Positions 45,226 to 57,191 of a stretch of DNA of 64,000 bases are shown piece after piece. The stretch's first letter is position 1, and the number at the start of each line of letters is the position of its first letter. A program made the translations under genes and the position numbers. Source of the DNA: Dioctria linearis (taxonomy: Eukaryota > Arthropoda > Insecta > Diptera > Asilidae). The DNA lies in contig OZ005740.1 of the NCBI GenBank assembly GCA_963930735.1, positions 346,912,262 to 346,976,261 of the forward strand, in the 5' to 3' direction. The notes beneath the pieces are model-generated. The model was not told where the DNA came from, ran no database searches, and worked only from the letters and a program-made list of their open reading frames with translations.

Positions 45226-45754
45226 GGGGCCTGTTCTCGTCGGAAACTGCAGTCGACTTCAGTCAATTTGACTCGGAAAATGTCGTTCAGGTCGTACTCT
45301 GAGTGTACATGGACATGGTTCTTTTAATTGTATGTGTATAGGCGGACGTGGCATTAAAGGGTGTGTTCATATAAATCAAATCGCGTTCACGTCGTCAAGT
45401 CATTTTGACTGCAGTCGACTTGAGTCATTTAACTTCCTGCTCCTGAGGTGGAAGTAAGTTAACTCGCACGGGAAAGAGGAATGTTTTTAAAATGGAAATA
45501 GGTGATACAAGTTTTATGGTGATTGATGAATCAGATAAGAACTGAAAATGTAACAAATGTCATAAAAGATTTTAATTTTCACGTTTTTTTATTTGTAGAT
45601 TACAAGGAAGCTTAAACGAATAATTAATAATCGAAGCACAAGTTTCTCGTCTGGCGTTCATTTCGCTTTTACATCTTTGACGTTTACTCACACATTCTCC
45701 AGGCCGAGTTAATATAACTGTAGTCGACTGCGGTTTCCGACGAGAAAAGACCCC
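45226..45754. mobile_element. MITE with ~33-bp inverted repeats and TA duplication
   Basis: The ends read GGGGCCTGTTCTCGTCGGAA and, inverted, GGGGTCTTTTCTCGTCGGAA, continuing into ctgcagtcgact/ccgcagtcgact. TA flanks both sides (45224-45225, 45755-45756). The motif actgcagtcgactt with tcattttgact recurs internally at about 45405-45425. It is non-coding and 529 bp long. Confidence 0.82.
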
Positions 45755-46149
45755 TAGGAAAAGTTAGGGCAAAAGCCGAAACATAGTGCGAGCGCGAGCT
45801 CAGCCGACGTATGACAGTTCCCGTAGAATGCATGAAAAGAAGTTTGGAAAGTTCTAATGGTGAACACGGCTACGCCCAATGCGCTGAGTAAACTCTGAGA
45901 TTGATCTAGTTTCTGTTCCATCGCAGCTTTTGACATTTGGTAGCATGATTTCGATGTTTACAGCCAGCAGCTGATTTGTTTTTAATAAATTTAGAAGTGT
46001 CTTCTAAAGAAAAGTTGATTAGTTTGGTGCGAGATATGGAGTTATGTAAATAATAACTAAAAATGCCGGGATTATAGAAATCTAGAAAGAAAGATAAAAG
46101 TCATACAATAAAAATTGTCAACGCTCACACTGTGTTACGTTAGGTAAGA

Positions 46150-47130
46150 GGGGTGCCGCTAGACGACTAGCCTGCATTGCTTAGACCTCTAGTGGGTCTA
46201 TTGTGCCCCTAGACCTCATGGGATAACCTTTCAAGCCGCCCTAGCTACATCCTGCTTCCCTTAGGAAACTCAGGATATATCTAAGACTGTTTACCTAGAT
46301 CCATCCTGCTTCTCTTAGAAAACTCAGGATATACCTGAATTCTTTACTTTGCAGCTCCCCCAGACTTGAAAAGAAGTGGCTACCTCTTTTATTCATCAAA
46401 GCGGGGTACTCGCAAAGCACGTGTTGGACGGATTCGATTTCCTTCGAGTCCTTATGGTTCTTGCAGAAATTGGCCCAGTGACCCGTAATGACCCCAACTA
46501 GATTTCTGATTTGTTCTACTGCCATTAACCATTAATCCTTTTCCTGCCACAATTTCTTCGCAATACGACAGGTATCCCTGCTGGTTCACCGGTCACATAA
46601 GCTACTGTTGCGAACTATCCATTTGACAGCCCTTGTTGGCCAACTCATCAGCCATCTCGTTACCTGAGAAATCCTTATGGCCAGGTACTCAAAATAGAGT
46701 CACCTTGTGCCTTATAGTCAATTCCTCAAGGCAGGTCTTGCACAATTGCATCAATTTTTATTGTACCAGCATCCAGCGCCTTGATGGCTGCCTGGCTATC
46801 GGTATAGATGCAGATGTTCCGTGAGGGCTCTCTGCACAGGGATGCCAATATTGCAGCGTGATAAATCGCTGCGAGCTCTGCCTGAAAAGCCTTGCATTTG
46901 TCAGGTAGTCTATAAGACTCCCGCCACTGCAGATCTTTGGAGTACAGTCCAGCCTCTGTGCCCGCAGTTGTCTATTGAACTATTCATAAAAATAGAAATA
47001 TCGGATGTTACGACCATCTCCCACCTCCTTCCCATCCCATTCGCTCCTGGTGGGCAAAGTTGCATTGACACCCCCACCAAAAGTCAAGATGGGTACTTGT
47101 AAGTATTAGTGTTAAACTAAAGTTCACTAC
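46150..47130 (-). mobile_element. RNase H-bearing LINE, 3' part
   Basis: In pieces on the minus strand, RNase H motifs are readable (a CKAFQAEL-like box near 46870, an IYTDSQAAIKAL-like box near 46800, then a TWP/GH region near 46690) and finally KEIESVQHVLCEYPAL, the zinc tail, in the open segment 46525-46295. Frame changes separate the pieces. The 3' end (46150-46300) holds a ~70-bp duplication around atcctgcttc-cttaggaaactcaggatat. It is the same family as 2130-2420. Confidence 0.7.
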
Positions 47131-47424
47131 ACCGAAGTTATCAAACGTCGTCGGCTGAGATCGCATTTTGTTTAGGCCTTAAGTGATATTTATTTATTTA
47201 TTTATTATTACGGTCTACAGAGGAATCTCTTACAGAATAGGTAGAACAAAATTTAAACCTTATTAAACAATTCAGATTAAATAACCCTATTGTTATTTAG
47301 ATCTAAGGACTCGTGAAGTACTGGTAGAATTTAATCGTTGACCTTGTAAGCGGCTCTAAAGCCGTAATTGGTTCTATGTTGTGGGATATGCCGAGAACGG
47401 ATATTTCTTTCCTGTGCATATTAA

Positions 47425-48770
47425 TCAAATACAGCTTATAAATAAGCACCTAGCTTGATAATGCGGACAAAGTCTTTGAATGGACTCCAACCTGTAGTCA
47501 TAAGATTGCATATTGGAATTCCAGACTGGGGATGCATATTCTAACACAGAACGCACCAAGGCAGTGTACAAAGATTTAAAGGTAAACGGGTCTGTAAAGT
47601 CCTGAGAGTTACGACGTAGAATTCCAAGGTTTCTACTGGCTTTAGTAGCTATGTAGTAGTAATGCTTACGAAAAGTAAGTTCTTTATCATATATTACCCC
47701 CAAATCCTCAAAGACCCTCATAACCTCATTGCCATCTATGTCGTATTTCATCAGCAGAAGCTGGTGAGCGACCAAATGACATAAATTTGCATTTGGAAGC
47801 ATTTAGGCTAAAATAATTTTCCTTACACCACTTAGAAAGGCTATTTAATTCAGATTGAAATGAATGAATTTGAGCAAACAATTTCATATCATCTGCATAT
47901 AGAAGATATTTGCAGACAGAGAAGCTTTTGACAATATCATTGATATATAAAAGGAATATAATTGGACCCAAATGGCTACCTTGAGGTATACATGACTTAG
48001 GTTCTATAACATATGAAGAATGTCCATCTATTCTCACTATTAATTTGCGGTTTGTTAAAAAGGATTGAATCTACTCTACGAGCTTAGAGTGAAAACCTAA
48101 AGCCCCTAGTTCTTTTATTAATATCATATGGTTGACTCTATCGAATGCCTTCGAAAAATCAGTTAAAAAGAAGTTAGTGAAACTTTTTTAATTAGTTACG
48201 GTAGATCTTTTATTTATACTGATGTTCGGATATTAAATTTCTTATAAGAGGAAAAATTTTATAATTGTCTACGGCATCAAAAAGTTTAAGAATAATGCAT
48301 AATTTAATAATGGCTCGATAATTCTTAGCATCATGCTTATAACCAGATTTAAAGATTGGAGTTATATAGGAGCGTTTCAAGCTTTCAGGAAAATTGCCAG
48401 TCAATAAGGATAAATTCAAAATGTAACGCAATGGAAACAATAAGGAATGACAGAATTTTTTTAGCAGAATATGGCAGATTGAGAAGGAGTCAGAGCAGTT
48501 CGAGTAATCCAGCTCTGATATATACCGTACTACATCATCTTCGTCCACAACTAACGATCCCAAGTCGTATTGATATCACAGCTGGAAGAATTTAGGATTT
48601 CCACTAAGTTATCAAATACATTTTCAAAGAAACGTGCAAAAAGATCACATGTGGATTGTGTGTCCGAAGCAACAACGTCATTATAATGTATTATCCTAGG
48701 GAAACCTGTTGTTGATTTTTTTCTATTGAGAAACGACCAGAATACCTTGCTATTCTGCTTTATATAGTAT
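47425..48770 (-). pseudogene. LINE C reverse transcriptase and C-terminal domain
   Basis: Landmarks are LLKKFCHSLLFPLRYILNLS and YITPIFKSGYKHDAKNYRAI (48563-48210), AFDRVNHM-like sequence near 48140 in another frame, CIPQGSHLGPIIFLLYINDI and YLLYADDMKLFA (48037-47726, catalytic Asp pair intact), and then VFEDLGVIYDKELTFRKHY and LVRSVLEYASPVWN (47802-47425). Breaks at about 48200 and 47790 inactivate it. Confidence 0.8.
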
Positions 48771-49139
48771 GTCTATGAATTTTAAAATGCTACCTAATAA
48801 ATCTAACATGCGAAAAATATTGGACCAATTAATTTCTCCTTCCTAAATAATTAATCATACAAGTAAAATTCGCTCTATAAAAACTAAATTTTATAGAATT
48901 ACAATTGTTATTTTCATTGTTAACCGGTGCAAAAGAATAAATACTGAAATCCACACATACTGGTTTATGATGTAAATCGGTGCGACCTAAAGGTTCTACC
49001 TCTGAGACTACCGCATATACATTATTATCAATAAAAATTAAATCTAGAAATCTACCAAAAAAATGTGCGACATTATTAATTTGAACTAAATTAAGCGATA
49101 GGACTGAATCCATAAAGTAAGCCTCTAAATCCGAAGCTA

Positions 49140-49784
49140 TGCTTATGGCAGACATGGGTATCGACATCTAGATATTCGGAATATCCCGTTTGTACACCAT
49201 GTGTGTCATCAAATAGTCCTAATATACCCAGAAAAACTCGTGGGTATAGACTCGATATCTAGATATCAATATCCTCAAAAATTACTGAGTATACCCTGAT
49301 CATCTGCACTTCTTACGTTGCACAGCGCCATCTAGTTGTTGATAATAATAGCATAATGTGTCTAGTAAAGCAAAAATGTGTCTGTGATTTCCCAAAAATG
49401 CGAAAAAGAAGAAGAAGAACCAAATATTTTCTGGGAAAAGTAATAAAAAAAACAAACCGTCGACCACACTTTTCTTCGTTTGACACAAATTTGTGAATTG
49501 AGACACCACATCCACCGATACATTTTACACCTCAACCAGGATCTTATTGAAAAATAACGCAATTTTTTCTTTTTTCGTTCCAATTCTTGAATTTGTCGTA
49601 TATTTACAATTAATTGTTGCCGTTGAGCCTACGTTAAAGTTCATATATTTAAAGATCTGTGAACTGAATTGAAATGCCAAGTACGGTGTGTCACATCAAT
49701 CCCCTTTTATGTCTGTCTGGGGTGCTTTGATATCTAGATATTCGGAATATCTAGATATCCATACCCCATCTCTGCCATAAGCAT
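49140..49784. mobile_element. MITE in LINE C endonuclease, TA duplication
   Basis: The ends are TGCTTATGGCAGACATGGGT and, inverted, ATGCTTATGGCAGAGATGGG, followed on both sides by atatctagatattc-type palindromic words. TA lies outside each end (49138-49139, 49785-49786). Taking out the element and one TA restores the endonuclease frame. The interior has no transposase; short frames at 49300-49583 are chance. Confidence 0.85.
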
Positions 49785-50165
49785 TACATTCGCAGGTAGT
49801 AAACATTTCTCCTCCTCCATCCAATTCCACGCAATCTGACTCAAGTTGAAGTCTCCTAAAGCGCAAATTATATCCGATTCATGAGAATTTGAGCACACAT
49901 CATTTAATGCATCAATATGGCTTTTATACACGCCAATAGGGCTAGACGGAGGAATATAGCTGACACAGCTGTAAGCCTTTATTGAGCCCATGATTACTAA
50001 GACCTGTAACTGTTCAACTGATAAATGTAATGAAATCAGCTGGCTATGAAAAGTAGAGTTTACACCAATTATGATACCATCACCCTTCGCTGGATTAGTA
50101 GGGGCATCACACATGTCTCTCCTATAGATTATGTACACAAACTCATCAAATAATTCACTCAATGT

Positions 50166-51182
50166 AGGTGTGCCTCAAGGCTCTGTTATCTCTCCAACTC
50201 ACTTTTTAATTTTCATTAATGATCTGCTTTCCCTTACTTTCAATTACATACATAGTTTCGCAGATGACAGTACTCTTGATTTCGCTTACTCCTTTGACAC
50301 TCTTGCGGACTCTAGGGGGAATGCCGCATGTGTTAAAAGAGATTGCATTATCAGATCATTGAATAACGATCTTAACAATATCCTCGCTTAGGCCAAAGCG
50401 AATCGCGTCGAATTCAATGCATCTAAGACCCAAAGCTGTCTCATCTCATTAAAAAAAGATCATAACTTAACCACACCCGTTTCTTTTGATGGAGCATTAA
50501 TTTCTGATTCACCGTCACTAAGCATTCTTGGCATTAATATTTCTCTGTTGCGAAAGAAGCATCGAAATGTCTTGGATTTCTGAAAAGGTGTAAGAAATAT
50601 TTCAGCCCGTCAAATCTAGCGCTCCTCTACAAGTCCTACATTAGACCTAGAATGGAATACAACTCCCATATATGGGCCGGGGCTGGTCGCAAAGCCTTAG
50701 CTTCATTGGATCTTGTCCAAAAGAGAGCCTTCAAGCTCATTGGCGATTTGGCAATAACTTGTCATATCGACTCTCTCGAGCACCGCCGAAATGTTGGATG
50801 CCTTTCGCTCCTTTATCGCTATATGCATGGTCAATGTTCTGATGAAATATCTAGTCTAATCCCTTGTAGAATAATTCTTGCACGAAATACTCGCGCTGCA
50901 AACCGCGCACATCCTTAAACCCTTCAAATTACTTTTGGCCGTACAGTAAAGTTCCGTGATGCTTTTTTATCCCGAACAGTGCGAATGTGGAACAGCTTAC
51001 CATCTTTTGTTTTTCCCCCGGCATACAATCTGCGGAAGTTTAAGGGCGATATACATCGGAACCTCCACCACTCTCCACATATCGCCTAATCCATTCCCTA
51101 TATCCTTCCTACCAGGCTGTGCTTTGCATCATAAGGTATCCCCTGAGCTTGGCTTAATAAAAAAAAAAAAAAAAAAAAAAAC
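50166..51182 (+). mobile_element. Jockey-type LINE, 5'-truncated, copy 2 of family B
   Basis: It starts inside RT at GVPQGSVISPTHFLIFINDL and continues with SFADDSTLDFAY, FNASKTQSCLISLKKD, then (after a frameshift) RPRMEYNSHIWAGAG and LVQKRAFKLIGD, and after another VRMWNSLPS and FKGDIHRN. It ends in a poly(A) tail of over 20 A (51160-51182). It closely resembles the antisense copy at 15914-16900, so the two stem from the same source family. Confidence 0.85.
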
Positions 51183-51331
51183 CAAAAAACTTGTATAAAC
51201 TCCGAATCAAAGCCGTACTTCAGTTGTTTCAGTTAACATTATAATGTCATAGGCATGTTCAAGCACAGAAAGGTAAAACAGTTTCAACTTAGAGCGAACC
51301 CAATTCATATTGCAGTAGAATATAGAGAAGT

Positions 51332-52232
51332 TTAAATAGCGAAAATTTCTGATAATAACACCAGCTGGCCAACCGTCACCAGATAACAATTTATGAAACA
51401 GTGTTCTGGAACGCCCAATTTAAATGTAATGAATTTCATTGTTGAAAGATCTGCATCTTTTTGTTTATGATGTTTACAGATAAATAGGTCCTGATTAGTA
51501 CCTGTTTTTGAGGATGCGTAATTTGTTAATTGGTCTTCCTGAATGTTAAGGTGAAGGCGTGATAAGTGCAACCATTTATAATTATAAACAACAGCCATAT
51601 TACTTTCTTGTTCGGCAGTACCTACTATTTTCAACTCTCGCGTTTTGATTTTCTTGTGTTGGACCGTGGTCCAGGCAGCAGATGAGGCCCCATCATTCAT
51701 ATTTGGTGAAGGCGGATCAATGATTACAAAAGGTGTCGATTCTGAAACATGATCATGAAGCACTTCTCGTTCAGTAGAAGATTCAGCACTAATTCTAGGC
51801 AATACATTAACAGCCGCCATCGCACTCTGCTTAGAAATTGTTTTTTTAAAGAAGAGCAGAACAAGCCGTTATATCAGACTCTGTACTTATTACGTCATAT
51901 GCTTTAGAATTACTTTTATCCATTGCAGTTGTATTAGTTGAATTCATAGCGGAAATCTGGCTATGCGATAAATAATTTTTTACTTCATGAATCTTACCTT
52001 TTTTATACGCCAATTTTCTTAGATAAATTAGAAATGTTTTTTATTAGATCAATAATTGTCACATAATTACAAGACGGGCATCTCCACTCAATGTTATTAT
52101 TTGTTTCTAGCACTTTTCATCAAGTTTTGCGCACGTTTTATGGAAGGGTCGATTGCATCTAAAGTACTTGATTTTTTTATCGCTTTTGTCAAATAAAACT
52201 GACTCACACTTTCCACAATTATCGATAGTCAT
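51332..52232 (-). pseudogene. LINE C ORF1 with PHD-like finger
   Basis: From ATG 52232 it reads TIDNCGKCESVLFDKSDKK and RCNRPFHKTCAKLDEKC, then after a one-base slip CPSCN. This Cys/His spacing fits a C4HC3 PHD-like finger. The rest includes a Ser/Thr-rich linker and, in the open segment 51820-51332, ELKIVGTAEQESNMAVVY and MKFITFKLGVPEHCF, resembling the C-terminal domain of CR1-type ORF1. The 3' end overlaps the start of the endonuclease frame. Confidence 0.65.
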
Positions 52233-52234
52233 TT

Positions 52235-52656
52235 GCTGCGTTCCTTTGACCTTTTCTCGTTCTGAATGAATCTGTTAGAATTGACAGAACGATGTCACAA
52301 TTTAATTCTGTGCTCATAGAAAAGGAACGGAACAGAACAATTTCAAGTGTTTGACATTTCTTCCATTTGATAAAAGCAAGTAAAAATTCGTAAAAATTGT
52401 TGTTTATGAAAAATAAAACCATTTTCCAACAAAAGAAACTTAAACTCAACTATTACCACCTCGTCCAAATTGTAAACAACACATTCACGAATATAAATTA
52501 AAATCGTTCTGCTTAAATCCGGGAAAAACTCAGGTGCATTCAGAACGATTCGGAGTCCGAAAAAAGCGATGACAGATTGAAACTAAATCGTTCGGCCCGA
52601 TTAAAAGAACGACATGGATTGAAAAAAATCATTCTGAAACAGAAAAGTTACGCAGC
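52235..52656. mobile_element. Probable MITE at the 5' end of LINE C
   Basis: The left end GCTGCGTTCC...TTTTCTCGTTCTGAATGA is matched inverted on the right by ACGCAGC and TCATTCTGAAACAGAAAA. The motif agaacgat recurs internally. It lies immediately before the ORF1 start of LINE C and is non-coding. Confidence 0.5.
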
Positions 52657-53129
52657 AATTATTATGATCGTAGTATAAAGCTAATGTTATTCCTTAGATA
52701 GATAAAAACACGACTTCACTTCACCACGATCTGACTGAAACTCATGTACTATTACATACTGGAAACTTTCCCAGTGATTTTGATTTGATTTTTTGAAGTT
52801 ATTCCATTCCCATATGAAATATAAATTGAAGGAAGAGATTATTAGATTTGTATTCCACATTTTATTTTGACTATAATTCCACTTTTTTACACTGCGTATG
52901 ATGGTTTACAAATTTGCCTTCTATTTGAGAAAATTACCATTGCCACTAACTAATTTCACTTGTTAATTTATTAGTAGTGTTATGTTTTGTGATTTATATT
53001 TATCTTTGTGTTAAAAACAGTAATGTTTCAACAGATGTAAGCTAGAACAGCCCGTAAGTAAACAATAGACGCAGCATTTTTATTGTAATAGCAAAGCTAA
53101 TATACTTGTATAGATTTATGATGGTGCTT

Positions 53130-53160
53130 CTGAGGACGGCAACGATATTTGCCGAAACGT
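53130..53160 (+). ncRNA. Penelope/hammerhead-like hairpin motif
   Basis: The motif reads CTGAGGA, then a stem ggcaa (53138-53142) with loop and ttgcc (53149-53153), then GAAACG, followed by an aataaag signal. A CUGANGA...GAAA arrangement around a short stem is characteristic of the hammerhead-like motif found in Penelope-like element repeats. No Penelope reverse transcriptase is seen nearby, and the outer stem is not verified. Confidence 0.4.
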
Positions 53161-53169
53161 TAGGCCAAT

Positions 53170-54410
53170 AAAGAACTACACATGATTAATTAGTTTTTTA
53201 TTAATCATTGACTGCTACACCCGAGAAATTAAAACACATCAGTTTATAACCAATCTTTTCCTCCATATCCACTTAATTTTCATTAATGAACGAAGAGCTA
53301 GACTCTATATTTTATGGATTTAGCATCCAGGTCATCCATTTCGTCTTTATTTTCCAAATAGATAAGTAATCGCACAATATTTGTTAGCATTTTGCACGTA
53401 CGCCAAACTATCTAAGTCAAATGACAAGTTAAATGACAAATCAAATGACAGTTCTCTAATTGTGTCTCTGAAATTTTATATTGTAATTGACATAATTGCA
53501 AAATCATTATATCTATATTAAAGTCTATCAATATGCAAGTCTGTCTCCGATATAAGTTAAACAATGAAGTTACAGATTTTGAAAAAGAAAAACTCTATTT
53601 TTATATACTTGCGTATTTCTGAACTAAAGCAAGTCCATTAAATATACAAAAGCCAATAAGAATCAGGAATGTGGAAGTAATTTAATTATTTGTGTGAGGT
53701 AGAGAAGTAAATGGAGTTGTAACACTGAATGGACATTAATTCAATCTAGTGGTCGACAGCGGACGGCAACTGCAGATTCCTATGTAATACACGATCCATA
53801 AAACGTTTGTAGAGAAATTTGTTCTTATGACTGCAATAGTCGTCGGTCGTCGCAAATGTGTTTAAGCCTTTACTATATACGGTGACTGACATCTTAATTT
53901 TAAATTGCTATATCTGTATAATCTGTTTAACTATAAATGCTCCGATTTGGATGAAACTTTCACAGTTTGAAGGGAATACTAAATTAGCTCAGCAAGCGTT
54001 TTTCTGATTCCAATGGTCAATAAAACTTAATACTTATAAAAAAATATAGCAGCACCGGACAAAAAAAATGTTTGTTAAAAATAGTATTACTTTTTCAAGC
54101 TAAAAATCTTATCTATCTAGGTATACACAAAACCTTGCAATGGTGTTCGGCTTTATTTTTGAGAAATGAATTTTATAAAGTCGCCGTATACCTTAAGTAA
54201 CGCACTATGCCAGCACTGCACTGAGGGGAATATATTCTTTTTTTTCTACGGGGGACCTTTGGAACATTTGTTTTTATTTTCAAGCTAGAAGCTTTATCTA
54301 TCTATGTATAAAAAATTACAATGGGGTTCGGCTTCGTTGGAGCAAGTTGGAATTTATATGAGATAAAGTAGCCACTTAATTAGAAAGTAATTTAGTGTTA
54401 TGGTAGTATA
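53170..54410. other. No gene recognised
   Basis: AT-rich. The words ataaaaaaatatagcagc (54037-54054) and aagtcgccgtataccttaag (54178-54197) recur as variants at 58800-58900, one inverted and one direct, so part of this stretch (about 54030-54200) is an interspersed repeat of unknown type. Confidence 0.35.
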
Positions 54411-54419
54411 TGAAGAGTG

Positions 54420-54790
54420 ATTGGCTTTGGACGTAACGTCCAGACCGCCAGCATGAGCTGACAGATCATTCGACGGACAGCGTTGACTGCAGGGCGGCAC
54501 GCTAGCTCGCCTCGGCTCATTGGCGGAGAGTGTGGGGAGGTTCCACGAAAAACCTGCCGCTGCCGTCAGCCATAATTAAAAAAATTCGTGCCTACAAACT
54601 AAAAGCCGGCACACATTCGGTCCTGAAGGAACCCTTACGTCACTTACCTATATATAGTTGAAGGCGCAGATGTTTTTGCCTTCCTGCATGCCCCAACCAC
54701 CCATGCGACTCTGAGGGCAGTTATCTTCAGAGTCCCTAATTGGCCTATAAAGAGAGAGAGACTAGGCGAGCCTAGACGACCTTCATATGA
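54420..54790. other. GC-rich island of unknown nature
   Basis: The base composition is distinctly richer in G+C than the surroundings (for example cgccagcatgagctgacag, gcggcacgctagctcgcctc). No open frame above 60 codons, inverted repeat or known motif is visible. It could be a promoter region, an old LTR or a LINE end. Confidence 0.3.
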
Positions 54791-56260
54791 AAGGGCTTCA
54801 GGATGGTGAAGGAGTAATTAATACCTTAATGTTTCATCTCGTTATAAAAAAATCCATTTAATTAATACATTAACAAATAATCTAAATTAGCTTCAGCACA
54901 TCGGGCCATTGTCTGACTACAATTTTAGTTTTCTTCTTAGATTAAAGTACACTGTTGCGAGCGATCACACCGTATCAATTGGGAGTTTATACAGCATCAA
55001 TACAAAATTCAAATAGCATCGCGATAAATTCAATATGAAGTTCAGGGTAATCTCACAAAAATTCTAGCATAGTATCTCTATAATATTCGTTCAAGGCAAA
55101 GGTACTGAACATGATCTACTTGACGTTAAACGATCCCTCCAAGAAGCTCCCTGGAGGCGGAATGTTTCGGTTTGCTGAAAAATCGATTCAAAAGGAAATT
55201 GTCGCAAAAAAGTCTGGTTATGTAGCCCTCACTGGACAGGTTACTTAATGTACTTGCCTAATTTACGGTTCACAGGAACTAACTTTGTATATATTTATAG
55301 CCAAACTGCACGAATCTTGCATCTATGTAAACAAGGTTAACATTTTCAAATTCAATAAAATAAACTTCACGTAGTTCTAAGATCTAACAATTAAAATAAA
55401 AACACTGTTACCTCTTTTCTAAAGTCGCAAGTTAGTAACAAAGCTTTGACAGGAGCGTATTAACGTTAATACCTACTGTAAAAAGGAAATAAAAAAACCC
55501 AGTCTACAATAATTAAGTCTAGACTACTATAGAAAGCAAGATACTGATATGAAATAGGGTTAACATTGTTACAAATGCACTAAACGTATTTTACCTAAAA
55601 AAAATAAAAAGAGACGAGAAGAATTCGTTCAAACTTGTAAACACTGAGTTACGTGTAATAGTAGATATGTACAAAGAGTGGTTCTTTACGCAAGGCTTAA
55701 CCCGATTATGTCGTGATATCATTAAAAAACCAAGTTCAAAAACTAAACTAATAGCGATACTAATAATATTATTGAAAATGCTCACAGCAATTCTGGAGCA
55801 CTAAAAGGCGAGCGGCGGTAAAAACCTTACCTTAAAGAATATATTAGGTTCTGCTACACTCCCAGCTAATGCCGCGTAAAGTCCAAAATTAATAGGTTAT
55901 GAGTATTCATCTTTTTAACAATAAAAGCTATACGGAAATATATATAAGATTATTCAATACCGAATACAATGGTCAAATTTGATAGCACTTTCGATTATCT
56001 TAAGCGATTAATACTAAAACCAATATTAGTGGCTAACTGCAACGTAATGCACGATTTGAATAATTCTAGTTCATATTTATCAAACTAAAATCGTCTTATA
56101 ATAGGTAATCTTACTCCTTTCTGAATAGCAATTCCACAGTTGGTGACAGAATAAGGTCCAGTATGTCAATTATATGCACCTCCATAGTTAAGGCAGGCCA
56201 ACTTGAGGCCAGCCAGAGGGTTTACCCCAGATGCTATCAACTTCGGTTATGACTATGCAC
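54791..56260. other. No gene recognised
   Basis: AT-rich sequence; the only open frame (55591-55785 minus) is short and unlike any family I know. Confidence 0.3.
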
Positions 56261-56268
56261 TGCTTGTT

Positions 56269-56938
56269 CTAGACATTCTTGGTAGAAGAGATTATTTGAT
56301 TCTTCGGATTTACTTTCAGCTTTTTGTTGTGCAAAGACATGCAAACACTTTCGTTGCGATTTATTTTAATTTTCTCTAGCATACGAGCCACTGCCCGGTG
56401 AGATAAAGAATTTGGCCCCAAATCGATTTGCTGAGAAGCAGCTGTTGCCGAAGTTTTGATTGGTGAGTGATTGAAAATAAAAGTTTTGTTTTCTAGCGGA
56501 TGTCTTCGAAAATACTTTGGAATTATTCCTTGCACGGCTATACTTGACGATTTCACCATACGAGAAGATTGTCTTCTTCTTCTTTTCCACCGTCAGAATG
56601 TCACTCCGAGCTCGAGGAAACGCACTTCTCTCGGTCGGGGTGCGTTCAATTTTTCTGCTTGACAGCAACCGGCTTACACGCTTCAGTATTTCGTGTAGCA
56701 TATTGCTATATGCAATCCGCTTCGACCATAACATTAGCGTACCATGCAGTCTAATTTTGTTATTGCTAAACGACTGGGAATAATGACTTGTGGTTTTTCT
56801 TAAATGAAAGATTAAAGATGATTGATAATACAATATTTTAAGAGAAAAAAATTGGCTTAAATTGTACAAAATTTGGCAGGAAGATGGCGTTGAAAGGAAT
56901 GTAATGGCCGATGAAACGTAGTATGTTACAGACATCAT
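56269..56938 (-). other. Unidentified overlapping open frames (190 and 96 codons)
   Basis: The longer frame (56938-56366) and the shorter one (56559-56269) lie in different frames and overlap. The longer has a hydrophobic start and then a Ser/Lys/Arg-rich part; the shorter contains SPIKTSATAASQQIDLGPNS and AVARMLEKIKINRNESV, which looks more like real disordered nuclear protein. Local GC is higher at 56580-56700. This could be an exon or a decayed gene. No family is recognised. Confidence 0.25.
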
Positions 56939-57191
56939 TTTAGATTCGCTAATTGGAATCGGATAGGATAGAGGTTTAGTGAAAAGAAATATTTTTAGGA
57001 CAAATAGAGGTTGTAATTAACTACCCGTACTTAGCCCTTCTGGGTAATTTCTGAACTAAAAAATTTGTTTTGAAAAAAATAATATTTCAAAATATCCGAA
57101 AATTTTGCAAAGTTTATCTCCACCGCTCATCCCGCTGGGCCCAACCTTTAAATTTACACCCCTAGTATTGCGGCTATATTACATTATTATA

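Larger units (their letters stand above)
48829..51389 (-). pseudogene. LINE C endonuclease in three pieces
   Basis: The N-terminal piece is at 51389-51207 (SIFYCNMNWVRSKLK, YDIIMLTET, the Glu box). The middle piece (50162-49787) has VYIIYRRDMC, VSYIPPSSP and ALGDFNLSQIAW (GDFN box). The C-terminal piece (49137-48829) has SVLSLNLVQIN and LDLIFIDNN. The first gap is the family B LINE; the second is the TA-flanked MITE, whose removal joins the reading frame exactly. Confidence 0.78.
47187..52232 (-). mobile_element. PHD-type LINE (family C), interrupted twice
   Basis: From 5' (52232) to 3' (47187) the element has ORF1 with a PHD-like finger, endonuclease, reverse transcriptase and C-terminal region, and ends in a (TAAA)n-type tail (tatttatttatttattatta on the plus strand at 47188-47207). 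A 5'-truncated family B LINE (50166-51182) and a 645-bp MITE (49140-49784) are inserted in its endonuclease. It has frameshifts in all domains. Confidence 0.82.

Noticed and set aside
49300..49583. Two overlapping minus frames rich in F/K
   Set aside because: They lie inside the TA-flanked MITE and come from oligo-A/G runs.
56366..56938. 190-codon minus-strand frame as a confident protein-coding gene
   Set aside because: No recognisable domain, overlap with another frame, and composition close to the background; kept only as an unidentified region.
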